From positions 5,003 to 69,002 of the forward strand of contig RHPI01002823.1 of NCBI GenBank assembly GCA_009103225.1: DNA of 64,000 nucleotides. The letters are read 5' to 3'. Below, in pieces: positions 56,175 to 64,000 of the stretch. The notes under the pieces are model-generated. The model saw only the letters and a program-made list of their open reading frames with translations. It was not told the DNA's origin and did not search any database. The position numbers and the translations under genes are program-made. How positions within the stretch are numbered: the first letter of the stretch is position 1; each line of letters starts with the position of its first letter. This DNA is from Chlorokybus atmophyticus (lineage: Eukaryota; Streptophyta; Chlorokybophyceae; Chlorokybales; Chlorokybaceae).

Positions 56175-57975
56175 CTGCAACAGCTCTCCACCACGGACCC
56201 CGGTGCATTTTCTCTTGTTCTTGGGTTTGCTGGTAGACAGCGCACGAGGGCCTGTATACGTGTATGCGTTCATGCATGTGCATGACGCTGACAAATATTG
56301 ATCAAATAGTGTGTTGGGTTTCCGCCTTAACGATCCGGATACGCCTCTGGGAACCTGTGAGCTCCCGCCTGATATGGCCGACATCGCGCCTTACTCCGAA
56401 CCAAACACGCTGAACGTAACCTTTGACCAAGTGTTTCGCAGGTTGTTTTGTCTTACTACCTACAGGAACGAATCAAGCTTGCTCATGACGCACATATGAA
56501 CTCACTCCACCATCATTACCAGAAGTCTAGTGTCGCTCGAGTCACTTCACTCTGCATGTGTGTGTGCAAGTTCACCATAAACGTAACTGGCAATGTCTCC
56601 CCTGATGACGCTTTTGCCTTGAGCATATGGCCACACAAAGTCCTGGCGCCTGAGTCGCTGGAGGACACGGAGGCTTTCTACCGCCGCTACTTCCCTCCGT
56701 ACGTGCAGCCCCTGATTCTGTGTGTGCAGCGCATAGCCAAATGCGTGCCAACAGCACATTGTTGCCCTTTTCAGATACCCACCCACTGGGCTGCAGTTCA
56801 CTGGCCCATTCACTTCGATAGAGTTGCAGCTGTTGTTGGCCCTGCCTTCGACAACAACCTTCAAGTCGTTTCAAACTGTTTCCATAACGTCTTTCCCACT
56901 CCCCGATGTTCCCTGTAGAACAATTACAAGAATATTTTCTGCGTGATAACGTCTGAAGAAAGCATCACCATAAGGACTCACGTTCAGTCACCATACAATC
57001 CACTATACGACGTCTTATCGTACAATATTACTCCTGTATATGTGGTGCGTAAGCTCTCTCCCTCCCACCCTTCCTATTGCTAACCTGTTCTCGTCATCTT
57101 CCCATGTTGTTGTGTGCATGCAACGCTGCTTCAGGCCCACCCTGCTCCTATTGGCGTGCTGGCCATCTCTCCCTCCTCCAGCATGAACGACTCCAGAGCT
57201 ATGATGTTTACACCACCTTCTCTCCGGACATCGAAGGTGACAAGAGCGTCTTTGCAATTGTGCAGTACTTCTCTGGCCCCCCCTCCCAGTTCACGCCGTG
57301 TCCCGTCGTTTGCGTCATCGTTGTCATCAGTAACAATAATTAATAGTGCTGCTTGCCCTTGGCTGACTACTCACAGCGTTTCTCACTGCTTGCTAACACT
57401 ATTGCTGCGCAGCGTCCTCCTCCTGCTTCCCTTCCCCCCCCTCCCCATCCTCCTCTTTCCCCATCGCCTCCTCCTCCACGGTGAGTGAGCTCAGTTGGGT
57501 TGCTGCTGCTGCTGCTGCTGTTTTTGTTGTTGTGGTGGTGGTTGGCCCAACTTGCAGTTCACATTGACTGGCGCTGCGTATGGGTACAGGTCCAAGGTGG
57601 CGCCAAGGTGTGGACGAACTCCAGCTACGCCTGTCACTTCCCGTCCTATGTCCAGCTGGGAACCAAGCTGAAGCACGCCATGGCCAGCCGCGTCCCCTGC
57701 CGACCAGAACCTCAACGTCCGACCGATACGGCAACATCACTGTTGTCGAGGCGCTCAAGATGTCAGATGCCAAGCAGGTGGGGTGGGGTGGGTGGAATTC
57801 TTGACTTTGATTCGAGTAGCTGTGGGTGGGTGGTGACATGACGTGATGTGCAGTATGAGGTGCTGGCAAAGGTAGCCACGGCGGTGCTGTTGACTGCCAT
57901 CTAAGTTCAGGGTACCCTCTCACTCCTGTGGATGTGCGCGTCAAGTTCCGCAACGCCCTGAGGGAACCAAACAAG
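54580..57975 (+). CDS. Unrecognised multi-exon gene, probably extracellular protein
   Basis: Several stretches read as exons: 54693-54890 (SFYPNYATKPPAV, then in another frame GYARGLTFSHPVDGVYVIDS, YDLPSYAFLVLYTR), 55190-55340 (GSVQADPYLFDQLQGPYTVG), 56311-56435 (GFRLNDPDTPLGTCELPPDM), 56571-56745 (FTINVTGNVSPDDAFALSIW, FYRRYFPPYVQPL), 56919-57041 after TGTAG (YKNIFCVITSEESITIRTHV, LYDVLSYNITPVYV), 57135-57290 after TTCAG (AHPAPIGVLAISPSSSMNDS, DIEGDKSVFAIVQYFSGPP) and 57592-57775 after ACAG (VQGGAKVWTNSSYACHFPSY). NVT, NIT and NSS glycosylation sites and alternating hydrophobic strands suggest a secreted beta-rich protein. I do not recognise the family. One-base shifts near 54725 and 57200, and an N gap in the middle, prevent a single frame. 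Confidence 0.45.
55362..56172. repeat. CT-rich microsatellite with assembly gap
   Basis: Imperfect CTCTC/CCCT array 55362-55527, Ns 55528-56086, pure TC 56087-56172. It probably lies in an intron. Confidence 0.95.
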
Positions 57976-60284
57976 GCTAGTAATCACACGCACGCATGTG
58001 CGCGCACAGCCGTATGAGGTACTTACGCAATCACTACTACATCTTGCTTTCTTCTGTGCAGTTGCTGCTACCAAATCTTTGTTTCAAAGCTACCGCAGGC
58101 GATGCCGTATGGCCACGTGCTGAGGTAGGGGTCATAGCATGTGTCAACAGCTGCTTACAAGCTGCTACTATAAAAATAGTACAGGTTTGTTGCGCATAGC
58201 AGCACGATGTTTCCAGTAGTCAAGTAGATAAAGGGTTCAAGGTAGTCCAAAGGTTAATGACCTCATCTTGTCCGCTGCAGTGTACAAGAACGTTGCAACA
58301 CAACAGCCACCTTATTGTGTGTCCATGTATGCGGTGGCGCATGCATGGATTGACCCACCTATGTCGCTCGCTCAGCGAGGCTCTGTATGTAGGCACTCTT
58401 CTGCCGGCAATGTACCTTCAATTGCACACCGTCAGCTACTGCATTGGAAAAAGACAAGCAATCTGTATAGCAGCTGTGGGTTGCGTTTCTGGCAGTGCAG
58501 CCGTGTTGCAAGTAGCAGCAAGCGATGCACCGCTCATATTGCAAGGCTGCCACTCTGACCTCCGGCAAGGGTAAGCCACGTGGTGCAGTATGATGTAGCA
58601 GCTGGAGCAGGCGCCTGAGTCTCCCACTCTTGTAACTTGTAGGCAGCTGTTGCGATTGTTGAGACAGCTTTATGCGCTGCGTCTTGTCACTGATACTCTG
58701 CACGCAAGGTGCAAAGGTTTTGATGTTCCAGTGTGCATGCGTGTGGTTGGCTACCGAATTGCGTGAAGTCCTCCATTAACCACAAGCTTGCCCACAATCA
58801 ATCACTCTGCAACGCAATTAGCGCACCTCATGGCGTCCTCCTTGCTTCTGACAACAATGCAAGTCAACAACTGGCAGTTGTTGACTTGTTGCATTGCTAG
58901 CAAGCAGGACAGTCGCCATCCAGGCAACACCACCCTCTGACACTTGCACCTGTGTTGGTGCGCTGCACACAGGTGCAAGTGTCTTCAAGTGGCGGCTGTC
59001 TGTCAAGCAAGGCTGCTTGCACTCAAGTTTGCTCGGGCGGCCCTATCACTCCCCTCCATGGCGGCAATAAACACTACATCCGGTTGTGGGGCAAGCCAGT
59101 GCCCTGGCCAACGCTCCTCAGAAGAATCAACCACCACAAGTGTGTAGAGAGGACGAGTGGGGTGAGCAGAAGTTTGAATTGGAGTCAGCACTTGTATGTG
59201 TGATGCCATGCTGCACACGGGATTGTGAGTGTGTGCGCGCGCGTCTGCAAGCAAATTGTGTACAAGCGCATGCACGCGACTGTGTGCGTGCATGTGCACA
59301 ATAGCAAGCGAGCACAAGCATGGCGGTGTACACGTATGCGCAGTCCCCGTCTGCGCGCGAGCATGTGCGTGCGCACTCGCATGTATGCGTCAGAGTTGTG
59401 CATAAGCGTGCTGTAAGTGTGCGGAACAAGTTAGGGTCAATGCTCTTTGCAGCATCTGCTCCATTCTGCACTTTAGCTCAGCTGCACTGACACGATACTG
59501 TCATGTCAACCTGAGCTTATGCCAATCACAAACAGTTACCTTGTTGCAATCCCTTTAGACATGGACCCGGCAAAGCCAACAACTGTCAGTGTGCTATGAC
59601 AACCGCTCGTGCACTATCGCATGGCAAGCTTTCTCACGACAGGTCAGTTTTGTCTGCGAGTCTATACTCATCGCATGAGGCTTTGCTGTCAGTCCAACTT
59701 GGTTGAATTAAGTTTTAGCGTCGCAAGCGCAGGTACTGCTCGCACTAACTGGCTTGTCTGCGCAAAGGCTGACAAGCCAAGTAGTGGGAGTGCGCATGCA
59801 TGTGGGGCGGGAGGGTGTAAGTGCAGCGTGTGTAACGCTGCTCCCGGTTTGAGCGTGCCAGCACACGTGCAAACCTTGAACTCAGTTGAACTCGTGTCAG
59901 TGCCTCCACCGCATGCCTCTCCTCGACATCCTCCTTTCTCCTCTCCAAGGCATTCAGCAACAGCGTTGGCGTGCACAGCATTCGGATGGACCGCCCAACA
60001 CTCCAACTGTGTCAAGTTTGCTATGCCAGTACACGCATACGAAGTGCAAGCAGCAACTGGCTGCCAGCAAGTTGCTGCTTACCCTTTGTACCACATGCAG
60101 TCTCTATCAGAAGCTGCTAGGCGAAGCTACTGCATGCCATGTAACAACAGTGACGAACGATAAAAAAATGCTGACGCACGGAGCTGCGTACGTTAGCTTC
60201 GGCTGTAACAATCTCACGATATCCTGTAGGTACAGTAGCGCTGCCAGCTGGCAGAGTAGGCGCTGACGTGGAGAAAGCGTCAGC
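57976..60284. other. Possible further exons, then intergenic sequence
   Basis: Short splice-bounded pieces continue the unknown gene or start another: VYKNVATQQPPYCVSMYAVA after CAG at 58280, and a stretch with ANAPQKNQPPQVCREDEWGE near 59100-59190. None is assignable. The last 600 bases before 60285 hold the promoter region of the photolyase/hydrolase gene without a clear TATA box. Confidence 0.35.
58939..58983. repeat. Perfect hairpin, 17-bp arms, 11-base loop
   Basis: GACACTTGCACCTGTGT (58939-58955) and its exact complement at 58967-58983. A second, imperfect hairpin built on GTCAACAACTG lies 60 bp upstream. Confidence 0.9.
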
Positions 60285-63200
60285 ATGGCGGCGGCGGCGG
60301 CCGCAACCGTGGCGGCCTGGCGCTTGCTGCCGCCGTCGCCGGTGTCGATCCACGCACCTTCGCTTGGCCGCTCCGCACGCAGCAGCAGACATGCGCCTAT
60401 CAGCTTGGGAGGAGGTCAGAAGCGGCGAGACGGCAAGCAGCAGGCTGGAAGCAGGCAAGCAGGCGTCCAGCTGGTCTGGTCCGGCGCTGTGAGGTGTCAC
60501 GCTGCTTCTGCGGCTGGTGCTGTCGGCAGTGACAACGGCCATGTCGTTGACGACCATGAGCATGCCGGCCCCACGCTGGTGTGGTTTAAGCAGGACCTCC
60601 GCCTGGACGACCACCCTGGCTTCCACCGCGCCCTCAAGCAGTCAAGCAGCGGTGTCATACCAGTCTACTGCTTCGATCCAGACCTGGTGAGCAAGTCTCA
60701 TTGATGGTGAATTAAGTGAGTTGTAGGTGGGATCTTGCTGTGTTTGTCGTTTCTCACTTCGCTCACATGCACAGCTGGCGAATTGCACAGCTCCAACGCT
60801 GCGTTACCTCCACCAAAGGTACATGCAAGAGAAAGGTTGGTCGCATGCTTGAACAAGAGTAACAAGAAACAAGAAAACTACAGCCTGCATGCAAATGTTC
60901 ACATTCATCCACAAATTTCCAATGAGTAATCTCCACAACAGTGTGGCGGCATTGAAAGCGAGTTTGCAAGCGTGCGGCAGCGACCTCGTTGTCCTCACCG
61001 GCCCTGCATGCGAAGCGATCCCCCGCCTCGCCCGGGACCTTGGGGCTTCCACAATCATTGCAGAAGAGGAGGCGGAGCACAGCTGGCGCCAGGTTGGTTA
61101 TAGTGCTGAAGGAACAACCAGTTTCAACACTGAGCACTTCGTCTCAAACGTGCGTTTGTGTGTTGTTGTGTGTGTAGGTAGTTGGTCAGGTGGAGGATGC
61201 GGTGTCGGCAGAGGGTGTGAAAGTGAACCTTTGGCAGCTGCAACTCTTTGAAGACGACAGCACAGCTTTACCAGACAACTTCCGAGAGGTGACAGTGAGA
61301 CTGTTGTTATGTAAACACGAGTGCAAATAGCAATGAGGTCAGGTACTGAGTGTTGTGTGCCTTGTTTCATAGTACGTTGCGCAGCGAAGGTCGGTGTTGC
61401 AGCCTATACCCTCGCCAGAGAGGCTCCCGCCGCTGCCTTCTTCAAGTACAGATGTGTTATCAACCCAGCTGCCGGAGCTTTCAGACCTGCACACCCTGGC
61501 TGGCTTAACTGAAGAAGAAGAAGAAGCAAGTTCATCCTCCGCACCAACCTCATCATTAGATGAGTATACCCAAGTCTGGAGAAGCTTTCGTTGTGATGGA
61601 GGCAAACTTCCAGCAACAGGTACACGCATGGCGTCACGAACCCTGTGTAGAAATTTACACAAGCGCTCACACAGACACACGCACACACAGCGTGTGCGCC
61701 GGATGCATGCGCAAATGCACATATGCACGCACCATTCATGTTGTGCATCATGTGCAGCTCAGGTGCAAACGCCAAGCACACCTGAGTTAGCTGGAGGTGA
61801 GGACGCTGGGCGGGCGGCATTGAGTGAGTATCTGAGGTTTCCAGCAAGGGCAACAAGACGAAGGCCCAAGCAGCGCACGCAGGGCGTGTCGTCTCCAACA
61901 AACACCTTCATGGAAGTCTTCGGCCCTGTTCTGGCCCTCGGTTGCTTGTCTAGGAGACGAGTCTTCCATCGTGCAACAAGAGCCGCAGAGGTGAGTGTCG
62001 TTTCCTCACATGTTGGCAAATTGTGTCTTTTTCACCAACGTGACTTCAACTCTTCAGGGATGGCGAAGGGCTAGGAGGAAAGCCATCATTCCTCAGAGTG
62101 TGGGTTTGCCCAGCGCGCAAGCGGCTGCTGAAACGGCCGAGTGCGGGGTGTTTCACTACTGGCTGGCGCTTCGCTCATTCCATGAAACGGAGCAGGAGAG
62201 CAGTCAGGCCAAGAAGCATTGGCGGTGGCGAGGCCTCCTCACTGAATACAGTATGCAATCATGGATATGTACTATGTAAGCCATGCAGCAGCCGACATAA
62301 GGCACTGACTTACAGTGTGTGTTGTGGTTGATTCTCAGTGGAGGCAGGTGAGCCTGGAGCACCCTGTGTGTTGCTGGTACACGGGTGAGTGCCTTGTCTC
62401 AATTGTGCATAGTTGGCGATTGTGTGATGATGAAGGCATGACCGTCATTGCTGTTGTGGTGTAACAGCTTTGGGGCGTTTGCTGACCATTACCGGAAGAA
62501 TGTGGAGGGTTTGGCGCCGAACGCGCACGTGTTCTCGGTGACTCTCCCCGGCTTTGGACGAGCAGAGAAGCCAGCGCTGCTGTATTCGCAGGTGCTATGG
62601 ATGGAGTTCCTGCGCGACTTTGTATTGCAAGTAGTTGGCGGGCCCGTCACCATAGTCGGCAACTCCATTGGCGGTATACTCATGCTTGAGTCCGTTGCTT
62701 TTGTATAGAAATGTCAAAACAGTTTGTTGGCGGACTGCAGTTGAGAAACTGTGTGCAACTGACAACTGCATGCGTGCGATGCAGAGCTTGGTGCTTGTTT
62801 GTGACACGCAACTTACTTGTGTACATTCTGTTTTATCAGGCTTCATGTCGGCGTGCTTGGCTGCTGATTGCCCTGAGCTCGTGCAATCTGTCGTGCTTTT
62901 GAACAGCGCCGGGCCCATTGTTCCAGGTTATGCACCACCTGGCGGGTGAGTGGGTTGTTTATGCGTTGCGTGCATCAGGCAACAATATCAACACTGAGAA
63001 ACACACCTATCTCCCGCAGTGCGACATTGGCTCCCGTGCACGTGACGCCCCGCAAGCCTATGATCCCGAAGCCCATGGTGATGGCCATTACCACGGGTCT
63101 TTTCCGCTACCTGGAGAAGCGCATTGAGCAGACGCTGCGGAGGTGCTACCCTGTCAACCCCGCCGCTGTCGATGACTTCCTCATCGAGGAGATCTTCCGC

Positions 63201-63624
63201 GCCGCCTGTGATGCCGGCGCTGTCGGCGTCTTCGCCTCCGTGTTCTACCTCCCGCAGCCCAGACCACTCAACTTCCTCCTCGACGCCTGCGGCAAACCCG
63301 TCCTCATTCTTCAGGTGTTGAATTATTCTGAGTCTAGTGAGGGTTTGCGGCAACTGGAAGACTACACGCACATTGACATTAACATTGACTTGTTAACAAC
63401 AGGGGCGGTTGGATCCGCTTAATGATGCCGGTGGCCGAGCCAAGGCTCTTGCCAAGGTCTGCAGGCGCGTGACGGTTCATCTGCTGGACGCCGGACACTG
63501 CCCGCACGACGAGATACCCGACGTTGTGAACGCCAAGATATGCGAGTGGCTCTCTCAGCTGCCTGCACAAACATTGCAACAACAGTCGCTACAACAACAG
63601 CCCACTCCAGCTCTCGCAGCATAG
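60285..63624 (+). CDS. Photolyase-domain/alpha-beta-hydrolase fusion protein, 12 exons
   Basis: Exons 60285-60686, 60775-60818, 60942-61092, 61178-61288, 61373-61619, 61758-61990, 62058-62250, 62339-62384, 62468-62673, 62840-62945, 63020-63314 and 63403-63624 join into one frame of 751 codons with GT-AG introns. Residues 1-90 are Ala/Arg/Ser-rich, as in a plastid transit peptide. Next is the photolyase N-terminal Rossmann domain (LVWFKQDLRLDDHPGFHRAL, VIPVYCFDPDL, STIIAEEEAEHSWRQ). A linker with FMEVFGPVLALGCLSRR leads to an alpha/beta hydrolase: VLLVHGFGAFADHY, nucleophile elbow VGNSIGG, Asp in LDPLNDAG and His in DAGHCPHDE. The photolyase FAD-binding domain is absent, so DNA repair is unlikely. 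This is the domain order of Arabidopsis At4g25290. The substrate is unknown; a chloroplast esterase or lipase-type role is inferred. Confidence 0.93.
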
Positions 63625-64000
63625 CGTGCGCGCATATATGCATTGCAGCCCATGACTGCATGCGCTTAATACTAGTGCTAGTGCTGGTACATCAAAGTTA
63701 GCAGGAATGTCAGTGGCAGTACAGTCAAGGCAATGATGTACATGTACACTGCAATAAGTTGTCTGCAAGTGGTACTTTACCAAGGGCTCAACCGGTGATG
63801 TACCTACAAAAAGGTTGGCCGTGCTTAGCTGTCGCATGTGTCTTCATAACTTCTACTGGGTTGTCCGGTTTTAGACAGCTACTTCGCCAAGAGGTATACA
63901 TGCTATACATGCGCGGTCACCATGCGACGGTGCTAGTCAGCACTTCCATCACCACAAGCCCGCTTCATCATAGCTGATATGCGGGCCCGTTCTACACGGT
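63625..64000. other. 3' flank of the photolyase/hydrolase gene
   Basis: No gene recognised. No canonical AATAAA is seen close to the stop. Confidence 0.4.

Overview
This is nuclear DNA of a eukaryote with many introns, most likely a streptophyte green alga or an early-diverging plant (a Chara-like genome is my best guess, not proven). Four things point there. Genes are split by GT-AG introns. There is a PHD-finger gene of the MS1/MMD1 type known from plants. There is a photolyase-domain/alpha-beta-hydrolase fusion of the Arabidopsis At4g25290 type. More than half of the window is retrotransposons and simple repeats, and the Ty1/copia elements carry a primer-binding site that matches the anticodon arm of plant initiator tRNA-Met.

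Layout. 1-0.7 kb: 3' end of a Ulp1/SENP-like cysteine protease gene. 0.9-4.1 kb: tandem repeats, a zinc-ribbon reading frame and a copia 3' fragment. 4.2-17.9 kb: at least five decayed copia pieces in both orientations, with LTRs. 17.9-33.7 kb: two adjacent copies (both minus strand) of an unusual retroelement, called family E here. It has a zinc-knuckle gag, low-complexity linkers and a retropepsin-like domain, with no reverse transcriptase in view. One copy is split by a structurally complete copia element (element D, 20830-26446) with LTRs and a 5-bp target duplication. 34.2-36.3 kb: a 5'-truncated LINE with an A-tail, abutting the 3' end of a glucosidase II alpha (GH31) pseudogene at 36.3-39.7 kb. 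40.8-54.1 kb: a dispersed repeat family, two copies of which form inverted arms of about 1.8-2 kb around a MS1/MMD1-like PHD gene and two MITEs. 54.6-58 kb: exons of an unrecognised, probably extracellular protein, interrupted by a CT-rich assembly gap. 60.3-63.6 kb: an intact 12-exon photolyase/hydrolase fusion gene.

Of the four multi-exon genes in the right half, only the photolyase/hydrolase gene reads cleanly through every splice junction. The other three carry frameshifts or stops, so they are either decaying or lie in poorly polished sequence. The window also holds many short perfect hairpins of unrelated sequence. At one of them, comparison with a sister repeat copy shows that the palindrome arose by local inverted copying. 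I see no operon-like arrangement, RNA gene or CRISPR.
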